From positions 1-56,226 of the forward strand of contig JAJFJJ010000059.1 in the NCBI GenBank assembly GCA_021774195.1: 56,226 bases of DNA, given 5' to 3'. Below, piece after piece: positions 17,282-25,980 of the stretch (the first letter of the stretch is position 1; every line of letters starts with the position of its first letter). The stretch comes from Nitrosomonas sp. (GTDB taxonomy: Bacteria; Pseudomonadota; Gammaproteobacteria; Burkholderiales; Nitrosomonadaceae). Under the pieces are notes generated by a model. The model had not been told where the DNA came from. It saw only the letters and a list, made by a program, of their open reading frames with translations, and made no database searches. The position numbers and the translations under genes are program-made.

Positions 17282-18865
17282 ATGCCACATCCATACGTCA
17301 AACGCTTGTTTACAGAGTCCGTGAAAAATATGCAGGAAGAATACGGTGTGCGCGAAACAGGACAACAACTAGAAGATACTCCTGTCGCACACGATGTATT
17401 TGCTGAACGGGAACGTGAGTTTATCGAAACGCGGGACAGTTTTTACATGGCAACCGTCAACAGTGATGGCTGGCCCTATGTTCAGCATCGCGGTGGACCA
17501 AAAGGGTTTTTGCGTGTGATTGATAAAAAGACCATTGCCTTTCCAGATTTTCGCGGCAATGACCAATATATCAGTGTCGGCAATCTACGTAGTTCCGATA
17601 AGATTTCACTAATACTCATGGATTATCCCAATCGTCGCCGCTTGAAAATCCTTGGCTATTGCCGGATTGTAACCGAGCGCGAAGACTTAATGCAGGTCGC
17701 AAAATTGGAACCGGAGGGCTATGGCTATTCGGCACATCGTGCCATGATCATCACGCTCGATTCGTTTGATTGGAATTGTCCGCAACATATTGTTCCACGC
17801 TATACACAACAAGAGATTGAAGCAATGCTGCCCGAACAGCCCTACCCAGCCCAGGCAAGCTTCTCCCTGCCCACCACACAGGAAGTCAAAAAACTTGGTG
17901 ATGACTTTATTCCTGTAGAACTAACCGGTATTTGTAGGCAAGCTGAGCATACTTCCGAGTTTATCCTGCGTCCGCTCGATGGCACACCTGTCGTGCCAAA
18001 TGCCGGTTCGCATATCCGTATCGCCGTGCGTGGTCACGATGAGCGGATTAAAGTGAACGCATATTCGCTGATTAATGGACCAGAACAGAACGCTGCATTT
18101 CATATCACCGTATTGAAAGAAACAGACGGTGAGTGCGGTTCCTATTTTATGCATGACACACCGCGTATTGGTGATCGCCTCTATATCCAGCCGCCCAAGA
18201 ATGATTTTCCATTAGCAAAGAATGCCGCACACTCGATACTAATTGCCGGAGGTATTGGCATTACACCGATCCTGTCTATGGCAAGGGCGCTGCAGGCCTC
18301 CGACGCTTCGTTTGAGATACATTACACCACGCGCACCCGGACACAAATGGCTTTTAAGCAGCAAGTCACAGAGCTTGCCGGTGATAACGGCCATTTCTAT
18401 TACAGCAAAGAAGAGCCGCCAACTAAATTAGACCTTAATGACATTCTGGCTGAAGCAAAAGTTGGCGTCCATATCTATGTCTGCGGCCCGAAAGCATTAA
18501 TTGAGGCGGTAATCACTATTGCTGGGGCAAAAGGCTGGCCAAAAGAGCAGATTCATTTTGAGTTATTTGGTAACCCTTCGGCCAAACAAGAAAACGACCA
18601 ACCGATTGAAGTGGCGTTGCGTAAAAGCGGTAAAACCATTCAGGTTGCCAAGGATCAGTCAGTTCTTGATGCTTTGCTTGATGCAGGTGTGACCGTTGGC
18701 TTCAGCTGCAAACGCGGTGAATGTGCGAGCTGTAAAGTGCCGGTGTTGGAAGGAGATATCGATCACCGTGACATCGTGCTGGACAGTTATGAGAAAAAAG
18801 CTGGCAATGTGATGTGCAGTTGCGTGTCTCGTGTGAAAGGAAACCGGCTGGTGCTGGATTTATAG
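17282..18865 (+). CDS. Fusion: PNPOx-like flavin domain + FMN/NAD reductase + 2Fe-2S ferredoxin
   Basis: 527 residues in three parts. Residues ~35-190: pyridoxamine-phosphate-oxidase-like split barrel (FYMATVNSDGWPYVQHRGGP). Residues ~205-435: phthalate-dioxygenase-reductase type flavin and NAD(P) domain (VNAYSLINGP, LIAGGIGITPILSMARAL, HIYVCGP). Residues ~440-527: plant-type ferredoxin domain with Cys476, 481, 484 and 514 (C-x4-C-x2-C-x29-C). It should move electrons from NAD(P)H through flavin and 2Fe-2S to a partner not seen here. The ATG at 17282 has GAGGG upstream. It lies 9 bases before moeA, so it is probably the first gene of the Moco operon. Confidence 0.9.
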   Translation: MPHPYVKRLFTESVKNMQEEYGVRETGQQLEDTPVAHDVFAEREREFIETRDSFYMATVNSDGWPYVQHRGGPKGFLRVIDKKTIAFPDFRGNDQYISVGNLRSSDKISLILMDYPNRRRLKILGYCRIVTEREDLMQVAKLEPEGYGYSAHRAMIITLDSFDWNCPQHIVPRYTQQEIEAMLPEQPYPAQASFSLPTTQEVKKLGDDFIPVELTGICRQAEHTSEFILRPLDGTPVVPNAGSHIRIAVRGHDERIKVNAYSLINGPEQNAAFHITVLKETDGECGSYFMHDTPRIGDRLYIQPPKNDFPLAKNAAHSILIAGGIGITPILSMARALQASDASFEIHYTTRTRTQMAFKQQVTELAGDNGHFYYSKEEPPTKLDLNDILAEAKVGVHIYVCGPKALIEAVITIAGAKGWPKEQIHFELFGNPSAKQENDQPIEVALRKSGKTIQVAKDQSVLDALLDAGVTVGFSCKRGECASCKVPVLEGDIDHRDIVLDSYEKKAGNVMCSCVSRVKGNRLVLDL

Positions 18866-18874
18866 GAATTAATA

Positions 18875-20077
18875 ATGTTAATAAGTGTATCCAAAGCTGA
18901 AAAACTGATTTACGAGGCATTGCCTGTACCGAAGTTAACCGCCATTCCGTTGGTTGAGGCCAATGACACTGTGCTGGCAGCAGACATCAAGTCAGAACGT
19001 GATTACCCACCATTTGACCGTATTACTAAAGACGGCATTGCTATTGCTAGCGCCAGCTTCACTGGCAAGGAGCAACACATGGATTTAAGCGGTTATGCGC
19101 AAGCGGGTAAGCCGCAGGCTGTATTGAAAGATGGTGGCACAGCTATCGAAGTGGCAACCGGCGCACCTCTACCGCAGGGCACAGACGCGGTGATTCCTTA
19201 TGAAGAGATCGAAAAACAAGCTGGTAGCGTTGTTCTCAATACGCAACGGGTTCGTGTTGGGCAACATATTCACCCGCAAGCAAGTGACTGCAAAGAAGGA
19301 ACGGTTCTAATTAAAAAAGGCGCAATAATTGGCAGCCCGGAAATCGCCATTCTAGGCTCTAATGGTATACATACCGTCTCGGTCTATGCCAAGCCGCGCA
19401 TCGCGATTATTACAACGGGTGATGAGCTAGTCGCGACCGATGCAAAGATCGAGCCACATCAATTACGTCGAAGTAATGATGTTATGTTGCTAGCAGCACT
19501 CCAAGGACATGGCTTTTCCAATGTTCTCTGTAGTCATGTGCCCGATGATGCCGCACAACTCCACGCTGAGTTTGTGAAAGTATTGAAGGTGTCAGATGTG
19601 GTGCTAATTTCAGGTGGTGTTTCTAAAGGTATCTATGACTTAATACCCGATGTGCTGAAAAAATTAGCAGTTAAAAATATTTTTCATGGCGTATGCCAAC
19701 GTCCTGGAAAGCCGATGTGGTTTGGCAAGAAAAAGAGCGCATTGGTATTCGGTTTGCCCGGTAATCCGGTATCGGCGCTTACTTGTACTTTACGCTACGT
19801 GGTTCCTGCACTGAAGAAAATGAGCGGATATGTCGAACCGCTCAAGGATTACAAAACACTCGGTGAAGCGGTCGATGTCAATGTACCGTTCACGGTTTTT
19901 TTGCCGGTAAAAACCAAGCTTGATAATGGGGCGGTGTCGGTACCAAATAACGGTTCGGGTGACTTTACCAGTCTTGTCGATAGTAGCGGCTTCATCGAGC
20001 TGCCCAGTGAAACCCATCATTTTTATGCGGGCGAACGCTACCCATTTTTCCCATGGAGGACACCATGCCAGCTTTAG
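18875..20077 (+). CDS. moeA: Molybdopterin molybdotransferase MoeA
   Basis: 400 residues. It inserts molybdate into adenylylated molybdopterin. Motifs: DYPPFDRITKDGIAI (the substrate loop, with the usual MDGYA varied to KDGIA), ATGAPLPQGTDAVIPYE, ITTGDELV, RRSNDVML and ISGGVSKGIYDLI. C-terminal domain IV is present. It follows the PNPOx-reductase gene by 9 bases and overlaps moaA by 13, so the cluster is one transcript. Confidence 0.93.
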   Translation: MLISVSKAEKLIYEALPVPKLTAIPLVEANDTVLAADIKSERDYPPFDRITKDGIAIASASFTGKEQHMDLSGYAQAGKPQAVLKDGGTAIEVATGAPLPQGTDAVIPYEEIEKQAGSVVLNTQRVRVGQHIHPQASDCKEGTVLIKKGAIIGSPEIAILGSNGIHTVSVYAKPRIAIITTGDELVATDAKIEPHQLRRSNDVMLLAALQGHGFSNVLCSHVPDDAAQLHAEFVKVLKVSDVVLISGGVSKGIYDLIPDVLKKLAVKNIFHGVCQRPGKPMWFGKKKSALVFGLPGNPVSALTCTLRYVVPALKKMSGYVEPLKDYKTLGEAVDVNVPFTVFLPVKTKLDNGAVSVPNNGSGDFTSLVDSSGFIELPSETHHFYAGERYPFFPWRTPCQL

Positions 20078-21018
20078 ATGATCACATGGTGGATAAGCAT
20101 GGGCGGCGCATGCGCAAGCTGCGCATATCGTTGCTCGACGCATGCAATTTGCGTTGCCTCTATTGCATGCCCGAGCGTCCGGTATTCATGCCGCAGAAGG
20201 ATTGGGCAAGTACCAAAGAGCTGACACACATTACACGCAATTTAGTGGCACTGGGCATCGAGGAAATCCGTCTAACCGGTGGTGAACCGCTAATGCGCCG
20301 GGATTTCTTAGAAATCGTTGATGAACTTTCAACGCTTCCAATCAAAAAACTAGGACTGACTACGAATGCGCTGTTGCTTGCGCCGTATCTACCGTTGTTG
20401 CAGCATACCAAGTTGCAACAACTCAATATTAGCCTCGATAGCCTGAATACTGAGAATTTCATGCGGATTACCCGCCGTGATGCGTTTAAAACGGTGATGG
20501 ACGCTATTTTTACTGCCAAAACACTGGGATTTGCAATCAAGATTAATACGGTAATTATGAAAGGCGTGAATGATCATGAATTGCCTGCTTTTGTTGAGTG
20601 GTCTGCGGCACATGATATTCCGGTGCGATTTCTGGAAGTAATGAATATTGGTGTGATGAGATCACAGTTTCAAAAACGTTTTCTTTCTGCTTTCGATATG
20701 AAAACAATGCTAGCGGCAGATTATCAATTCAGTCGGCTTAATGATAAGTCAGATAGCACCTCTCGCAACTTTCGTGTTTCCAACGGGGCAGAGATTGGCT
20801 TTATTACCTCCGAATCCAACCCGTTTTGCACCGGCTGCTCACGCCTGCGTCTAACACCGAAAGGTCAGATCCGTCCCTGTTTGTTCATGGAAGAAGGTAT
20901 TGATCTGAAATCATTGGCACCCGAAGATTACCCTACTGCGCTTGCTTCAATAATCGCCATGAAGCCAACCAGACGCATTCCCCACCAACCACAACCAATG
21001 TATCAAATTGGAGGATAA
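20065..21018 (+). CDS. moaA: GTP 3',8-cyclase MoaA
   Basis: A radical SAM enzyme, 317 residues. The SAM cluster C27-x3-C31-x2-C34 (DACNLRCLYCMPE) and the C-terminal cluster CTGCSRLRLTPKGQIRPC are intact, and the protein ends in the double Gly needed for activity. It makes the first Moco intermediate with MoaC. I chose the ATG at 20065 because GGAGG (20054-20058) fits it; an ATG at 20053 has no ribosome binding site. It overlaps the end of moeA, implying coupling. Confidence 0.95.
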   Translation: MPALDDHMVDKHGRRMRKLRISLLDACNLRCLYCMPERPVFMPQKDWASTKELTHITRNLVALGIEEIRLTGGEPLMRRDFLEIVDELSTLPIKKLGLTTNALLLAPYLPLLQHTKLQQLNISLDSLNTENFMRITRRDAFKTVMDAIFTAKTLGFAIKINTVIMKGVNDHELPAFVEWSAAHDIPVRFLEVMNIGVMRSQFQKRFLSAFDMKTMLAADYQFSRLNDKSDSTSRNFRVSNGAEIGFITSESNPFCTGCSRLRLTPKGQIRPCLFMEEGIDLKSLAPEDYPTALASIIAMKPTRRIPHQPQPMYQIGG

Positions 21019-21019
21019 G

Positions 21020-21499
21020 ATGAACAACTCATTATCACACATAGATGCACAGAATAATCCCGGTATGGTTGATGTCAGCGGTAAAGCGATCACCCAGCGT
21101 ACAGCAGAAGCAGAAGCTAGCTTGCGTTTGCCACATGAGATTTTAGAAGCCATACATGGCGAAGATATCACTTCTCCCAAGGGACCGGTTTTTCACACTG
21201 CAATTATTGCTGGCACGCAAGCAGTTAAACGCACGCATGAGCTGATTCCTTTTTGTCACCCATTACCAGTAGAAGGCATCACCATCACAATCAAGCCAAA
21301 GAATGAGATGTTAATCATTCGCTGCCGCGTTACTTGCACCAACAAAACCGGTGTAGAGATGGAAGCGCTAACGGGAGTCAGTGTTGCCGCACTCACAATC
21401 TACGATATGTGTAAATCCATGAGCCATGCCATGGTGATAGAGCGCATACATTTACTGGAGAAAACCGGTGGCAAATCAGATATTAATGCAGGAGAGTAA
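21020..21499 (+). CDS. moaC: Cyclic pyranopterin monophosphate synthase MoaC
   Basis: 159 residues with the family motifs MVDVSGKAITQRTA, KRTHELIPFCHPLP and EMEALTGVSVAALTIYDMCK. It turns the MoaA product into cPMP. The ATG at 21020 follows GAGG (21011-21014), which sits in the end of moaA; the gap from the moaA stop is one base. Confidence 0.96.
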   Translation: MNNSLSHIDAQNNPGMVDVSGKAITQRTAEAEASLRLPHEILEAIHGEDITSPKGPVFHTAIIAGTQAVKRTHELIPFCHPLPVEGITITIKPKNEMLIIRCRVTCTNKTGVEMEALTGVSVAALTIYDMCKSMSHAMVIERIHLLEKTGGKSDINAGE

Positions 21500-21500
21500 T

Positions 21501-22085
21501 ATGCAAAATCCACTTTATGGACTCATTCTCGCCGGAGGCAAAAGCACCCGAATGGGACGCGATAAAGGCGCGCTGATCTACCATCATGGTAAAGATCAAG
21601 TTCGCTATTTACATGAAATGCTAAACCCATTTGTTGACCAAGTATTTGTTTCTATCCGTCATGCACAACTTAGCGATAATCACCTACAAGGTTACAACAC
21701 CATTGAAGATACTCGGATGATTAATTCGCCAGTCAATGGAATACTTTCTGCAATGGATAAGCACCCTGAAGCGAGTTGGCTGGTTGTCGCGGTAGATATG
21801 CCGTATATCAACGAAACTGCCGTTAAGACACTACTCAGTGCACGCAACCCTAAACGCACAGCCACTTGCTTTAGCTCCCCAGTTAAGGGTGGTCCAGATC
21901 CACTTTTTGCCATATGGGAAGCGCATACTAAAGCAGAAATCGAGGCCTTAACAGCGAAAGAATCGATAACCTGCCCACGCAAGATGCTTACGTTACTGGA
22001 TACAAAGCTTATCCAGAATGGCATTGATTCTCAGGTACTCAGTAATATCAATACGCCGCAGGAATATAAGGAGGTATTGACATGA
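21501..22085 (+). CDS. mobA: Molybdenum cofactor guanylyltransferase-like protein
   Basis: 194 residues with the nucleotidyltransferase signature LILAGGKSTRMGRDKG near the N-terminus and the metal-binding VVAVDMPYI. It most likely attaches GMP to Moco; MocA/MobA relatives can use CTP, and the sequence alone does not decide this. The start at 21501 has GGAGA before it. It is one base from the moaC stop and overlaps moaD by 4 bases. Confidence 0.86.
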   Translation: MQNPLYGLILAGGKSTRMGRDKGALIYHHGKDQVRYLHEMLNPFVDQVFVSIRHAQLSDNHLQGYNTIEDTRMINSPVNGILSAMDKHPEASWLVVAVDMPYINETAVKTLLSARNPKRTATCFSSPVKGGPDPLFAIWEAHTKAEIEALTAKESITCPRKMLTLLDTKLIQNGIDSQVLSNINTPQEYKEVLT

Positions 22086-22324
22086 TGACCATACACATCA
22101 CCTATTTTGCCGCATTACGCGATGCCACAGGACAAACCGAGGAAACATTGAGAACGGAAGTAAAGACGGCCAACGCACTATTCCATGAACTAACAACAAA
22201 GTATCACTGGCCATTCTCCGAGGCGGATATCCAAGTGGCCATTAATGACCGTTATCAACCGGTTGAGGCAGCGCTGAAGGAAGGCGACCGGGTCGTCTTC
22301 ATACCGCCGGTAGCTGGAGGTTAA
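22082..22324 (+). CDS. moaD: Molybdopterin synthase small subunit MoaD
   Basis: 80 residues with a ubiquitin-like fold pattern (ITYFAALRDATGQTEE) ending PPVAGG; the terminal Gly is adenylylated by MoeB and thiocarboxylated. AAGGAGG at 22068-22074 supports the first ATG of ATGATG. It overlaps the mobA stop and is one base from moaE. Confidence 0.94.
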   Translation: MMTIHITYFAALRDATGQTEETLRTEVKTANALFHELTTKYHWPFSEADIQVAINDRYQPVEAALKEGDRVVFIPPVAGG

Positions 22325-22325
22325 A

Positions 22326-22790
22326 ATGAATTTTCAACTAACCAGCCAACCGATCGAAACCTTAATCGATTCATTACACCCCCATACCGGAGGCATTGTA
22401 ACCTTTGAGGGCCGTGTAAGGGATATCAATGAGGATAGGGAAGTTTCATCGCTTGAATATGTCGCTTACCCGGAATTGGCTCTACATGAAGGGCATGCCA
22501 TTATCGATCAAGCGTTGAAACAGTTTGATATTCTCAAAGCTTACGCGATTCATCGTACGGGTCATTTAGAAATTGGTGATATTGCCGTGTGGATCATGAG
22601 TGCAGCGATACATCGCCAAGAAGCCTTTGAAGCGACGGAATATATCATCAATACCATTAAGGCTCGCGTCCCTATCTGGAAGAAAGAACATTATCGTGAT
22701 GGTAAAACGGTATGGGTACGTTGCGATCGTTGTGCTCATCATCACGACCATAACCATGTCGTCAAAGAGAAAAGCCATGGAACCGGATGA
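22326..22790 (+). CDS. moaE: Molybdopterin synthase large subunit MoaE
   Basis: 154 residues with GGIVTFEGRVRD, LEYVAYPELA, HRTGHLEIGDIAVWI and the catalytic-site stretch VPIWKKEHYRDGKTVWV. With MoaD it converts cPMP to molybdopterin. The C-terminal tail is rich in His and Cys (CDRCAHHHDHNH), which might bind metal. It overlaps moeB by 14 bases. Confidence 0.95.
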   Translation: MNFQLTSQPIETLIDSLHPHTGGIVTFEGRVRDINEDREVSSLEYVAYPELALHEGHAIIDQALKQFDILKAYAIHRTGHLEIGDIAVWIMSAAIHRQEAFEATEYIINTIKARVPIWKKEHYRDGKTVWVRCDRCAHHHDHNHVVKEKSHGTG

Positions 22791-23850
22791 ACGTCAATTT
22801 TATGCACGCCATGTTAGCCTCACAGAAGTCGGTGAAGCAGGCCAACAACGACTCAAACAATCCCGAGTACTAGTAATTGGTGCCGGTGGTTTAGGTTGTC
22901 CGGCACTGCAATACCTAACGGCTGCCGGTGTCGGTCAACTCACTGTCTGTGATGGCGATAAGGTGGAGCTATCTAATTTACACCGCCAGCCCCTCTACCA
23001 TCCAACAGATGCCGGACAATGGAAAGCAAAATGTGCTGCAGAACGCTGCCTTGAACAAAATCCTTGGATCAAAGTAGAAACGGTCACGACTTGGATCACC
23101 CCAAAGAATATCGAAGAAATGATACATGCACATGATTTGGTGCTGGATTGCACTGATAATCTTGCCACCAACTGGTTGATTCATGATGCTTGCTATTTGG
23201 CTGGCATCCCGTTGATTGCAGCAGCAATCCATCGGTTTGAAGGGATCATTCACCGGTATGCGTTTAATCATCAACGACAGGCTTGTGCACGTTGTCTGCG
23301 TCCCGAAATTGTAACGTCAGCAGATATTGGCAATTGTGCCGAGCGCGGAGTAATGGGGGCACTACCTGGTGTTTTCGGAACCATACAAGCACAAATAGCA
23401 TTGCACCATCTGTTGGAAATTGAAACGCTCCCTCATGCCACCAGCTGGATCATGGATCTTAAAACCATGCAAACGCGCATGCTCGGTTGGGATCAACGAG
23501 AAAACTGTCCGTTATGTGCCGCCAGCAAACTACCGCCATTTGCAGTACTGCATCCCAACGAACCTGATGTAAACATACCATCATTAGATGGGATGGATGC
23601 CAATGCAAGGTTAATTGATATCCGTGAAACAGACGAATGTGTTAGCACGCCAATTCCACCTCAGTTCGCCTCAGAACACAGGCCGCTGTCCACTTGGCAA
23701 AACAAATCATTACTGCAGCATCAACGCTACATTTTACTCTGTGCAAAAGGCAAACGTAGCGAACAGCTTGCCAAGAGGTTGCGTTTGGAGGGGTATGCGC
23801 AAGTTTACTCGCTTAAAGGCGGCATAGATGCTATTAGCTGCATTATTTAG
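22777..23850 (+). CDS. moeB: MoeB-type adenylyltransferase with C-terminal rhodanese domain
   Basis: 357 residues. The E1-like domain has GAGGLGCPALQYL, DGDKVELSNLHRQ and zinc ligands CARC and CPLC. The C-terminal ~85 residues form a rhodanese-like domain with the active-site loop LCAKGKRS, so activation and sulfur transfer to MoaD are probably joined in one protein. I chose the ATG at 22777, with AAGAGA upstream; the frame is open far back into moaE, but that part is a shadow. Confidence 0.9.
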   Translation: MEPDERQFYARHVSLTEVGEAGQQRLKQSRVLVIGAGGLGCPALQYLTAAGVGQLTVCDGDKVELSNLHRQPLYHPTDAGQWKAKCAAERCLEQNPWIKVETVTTWITPKNIEEMIHAHDLVLDCTDNLATNWLIHDACYLAGIPLIAAAIHRFEGIIHRYAFNHQRQACARCLRPEIVTSADIGNCAERGVMGALPGVFGTIQAQIALHHLLEIETLPHATSWIMDLKTMQTRMLGWDQRENCPLCAASKLPPFAVLHPNEPDVNIPSLDGMDANARLIDIRETDECVSTPIPPQFASEHRPLSTWQNKSLLQHQRYILLCAKGKRSEQLAKRLRLEGYAQVYSLKGGIDAISCII

Positions 23851-24583
23851 TGTCATTGCATTACTCTATGCCAGTGTGGGCTTTGGTGGTGGTTCGTCTT
23901 ATCTGGCGCTGCTTGTGCTATGGGGACTACCTTATGCCATCATCCCGATGCTGGCGCTTGCCTGCAATATTATTGTTGTCTCCGGTAATAGTTTGCATTA
24001 TGTGCGGGCAGGCTATTTCAATAAGCGTTTGCTGACACCTTATCTAATTGGTTCGATTCCACTTTCGTATCTTGGTGGCACACTGATCATTGATCAGCTG
24101 ATTTTTGAATGGTTGATTTTTTTATTACTGTTGATCGCAGGCTTGCTACTGATCGGGCAACATCAAGCATTTGACGATCCGCAAACCAGTTATCGTCCGC
24201 CTTCACAGCCTTTCGCCATACTAGTGGGCGCAGTACTTGGTTTTCTCTCAGGCATCATTGGCATTGGAGGAGGCATTTTTCTGGCACCAATTTTGTATTT
24301 ATTACGTGCCGGTCCTCCCCGGCAGATTGCGACAACCGCTTCGTTATTTATCCTAATCAATTCAATAGCAGGATTACTAGGACATCTACAAAAGACTGGG
24401 TTTTTAGAGATGTTATCGGCATACTGGCCCTTACTACTCGCTGTATTTGTTGGTGGACAAATCGGCAACCTACTTTCCTTGAAACACTTCCCACTAAGAA
24501 TTATGGTATTGATCACTGGCCTGTTGGTATTATTTGTATCTCTACGTATGGGTATTAAAGTAACAGGGCTGTTATCCAACTGA
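23828..24583 (+). CDS. TauE/SafE family anion exporter
   Basis: 251 residues with about eight membrane segments and the two family motifs SVGFGGGSSYLALLVL and GIIGIGGGIFLAPILYLL. The family moves sulfite, sulfonates or related organic anions. It overlaps the moeB end by 23 bases and so belongs to the Moco operon. Coupling with a molybdoenzyme acting on sulfur compounds is possible but not shown. Confidence 0.9.
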   Translation: MLLAALFSVIALLYASVGFGGGSSYLALLVLWGLPYAIIPMLALACNIIVVSGNSLHYVRAGYFNKRLLTPYLIGSIPLSYLGGTLIIDQLIFEWLIFLLLLIAGLLLIGQHQAFDDPQTSYRPPSQPFAILVGAVLGFLSGIIGIGGGIFLAPILYLLRAGPPRQIATTASLFILINSIAGLLGHLQKTGFLEMLSAYWPLLLAVFVGGQIGNLLSLKHFPLRIMVLITGLLVLFVSLRMGIKVTGLLSN

Positions 24584-24593
24584 GGATTTTAGA
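24576..24593 (+). promoter_or_regulatory. lysR ribosome binding site inside a repeat-end-like sequence
   Basis: CCAACTGAGGATTTTAGA runs straight into the ATG at 24594 and supplies GAGGA at proper spacing. Reversed, it matches the CCTAAAATCCTCAGTTGA end family at 16 of 18 bases. It may be an exapted repeat end or chance. Confidence 0.45.
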
Positions 24594-25481
24594 ATGGTAG
24601 AAGATTGGGATGATTATCGTTTCTTTTTGAGTATTGCTGAGCATGGCACGCTCAAAGCAACTGCCGCTGCCATGAAGGTTAATCTTTCAACGGTATTGCG
24701 TCGCATCAATACACTGGAAAAGAAAATGGGCGCACGACTATTCGACCGTTCACACGATGGTTTTATATTGACCCCTGCGGGCAATATTATGAAAGAACAT
24801 GTCGAGACAATGCAGCATTCAGTGATTGAACTGATGCGTAAAGTGAAAGATACTGATCACCAAGTCGGTGGCGTGATTAAACTTGCTACGACTGATTCTT
24901 TATTTCAGAATTGGTTGGGACCTTTAGTCAAAGCGTTTCGTGAACAGCATTCCGATATATATTTTGAATTCCTTGTTTCACCCAAGAATATTAATCTTGT
25001 GAAATATGAAGCCGATATTGCAATTTCTGTGGGCAACATACGACCTGATTATATGGTTGGTCGTAAATTGATGGACGTACATTATCGATTCTATGGGTTA
25101 GCCTCACTTTATGAAGACAAAGCACCTGTGGCAAATAGTGAACAACTTAAAGAATTACCCATCATGCATATGAATGCTGATTTCGCCCACCAGCCTTTTT
25201 ATAAATGGCAAAAAACACATGTCCCGAGTAGCGGCCCCTTTCATAGTGCCGATCATTTCACTGTCATGCATCAGATGATTCGATTGGGGCTTGGAGTCGG
25301 TTTGCTTCCGCATTATTTGGGAGATAGCGACACAGAGCTAGAAACATTATTTACTTTGCCCAATGAAGCCAATAAAGAACTCTGGATATTAACGCCCCCA
25401 GACTTGCGTAATGTTGGGCGTATACGCAAATTTATGGAATTTGTGCGTCAGTATTGCTATTCTCGAGCAGCTTCCCAGTAA
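24594..25481 (+). CDS. LysR family transcriptional regulator
   Basis: 295 residues. The N-terminal winged helix (DDYRFFLSIAEHGTLKATAAAMKVNLSTVLRRINTLEKKMGARLF, given in part) is typical of LysR, and residues ~90-290 form the substrate-binding domain. It lies 10 bases after the exporter gene on the same strand, so it is likely co-transcribed and may control the cluster. The effector is unknown. Confidence 0.92.
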   Translation: MVEDWDDYRFFLSIAEHGTLKATAAAMKVNLSTVLRRINTLEKKMGARLFDRSHDGFILTPAGNIMKEHVETMQHSVIELMRKVKDTDHQVGGVIKLATTDSLFQNWLGPLVKAFREQHSDIYFEFLVSPKNINLVKYEADIAISVGNIRPDYMVGRKLMDVHYRFYGLASLYEDKAPVANSEQLKELPIMHMNADFAHQPFYKWQKTHVPSSGPFHSADHFTVMHQMIRLGLGVGLLPHYLGDSDTELETLFTLPNEANKELWILTPPDLRNVGRIRKFMEFVRQYCYSRAASQ

Positions 25482-25556
25482 TACGCCAGTAGTTTACCGT
25501 TTAGTGCGTTCTGGGAATAAAGCTTGTTTAGAGCTAAGTTCTTTTACGAAAAAATA

Positions 25557-25664
25557 TTGTTCCTTATCAGGAATAATTGTGTGTTTTTGGTTTGTTCTCA
25601 CGGAAAAAGAACCCGAGTGGGAACTTTCTGTTGTTTTTGTTCTTGTTTGCGCTATTATGTTCCC
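25557..25664 (+). promoter_or_regulatory. hipBA promoter with repeated GTTC/GAAC operators
   Basis: Three inverted pairs are visible: TTGTTCC-TTATCA-GGAATAA (25557-25576), GTTCT-9-AGAAC (25594-25612) and GGGAAC-34-GTTCCC (25619-25664). A promoter TTGTTT (25631-25636) and TATTAT (25653-25658) with a 16-base spacer lies among them, just before hipB. Autorepression by HipB at such paired sites is the family norm; the assignment is inference. Confidence 0.6.
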
Positions 25665-25677
25665 AAAGGGGATCAAT

Positions 25678-25971
25678 ATGATTGATGCACATAAAATTGG
25701 TAATGCTGTGCGCGCTGCACGAAAAGAACAAGGCCTAACGCAAGAACAGCTTGCCGCGATGTCCGGCGTGGGACGTCGTTTTATTATTGAGCTGGAAGAC
25801 GGAAAAGAGAGCTGTCATCTTGGCAAGGTTTTGCATGTACTTTTGACTCTGGGTATCGATGTACAATTAAAATCGCGTCATGATTATGGCACAGGATTTG
25901 GCGATGGCTCTGGAGACGGTAGTGGAAGCGGTTGTGGTGCGGGAAATGGTGATGGTTCAGGAAAGGGCTAG
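25678..25971 (+). CDS. HipB-like HTH antitoxin with Gly-rich tail
   Basis: 97 residues. An Xre/Cro helix-turn-helix fills residues ~5-65 (AVRAARKEQGLTQEQLAAMSG, given in part; RFIIELEDGKESCHLGKVLHVL). After LGIDVQLKSRHDYG the last ~25 residues are almost only Gly, Asp, Ser and Asn, an odd flexible tail with one Cys. It should repress its operon and neutralise HipA. AAAGGGGA stands before the ATG at 25678. It lies 9 bases upstream of hipA. Confidence 0.88.
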   Translation: MIDAHKIGNAVRAARKEQGLTQEQLAAMSGVGRRFIIELEDGKESCHLGKVLHVLLTLGIDVQLKSRHDYGTGFGDGSGDGSGSGCGAGNGDGSGKG

Positions 25972-25980
25972 GTTATTAAT

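Noticed and set aside
22600..22776. N-terminal extension of moeB inside moaE
   Set aside because: The stretch is moaE read in another frame; the true start at 22777 has a ribosome binding site and matches the family.
25920..25970. Gly-rich coding DNA as a CRISPR or tandem repeat array
   Set aside because: It is a short coding low-complexity tract without spacers.
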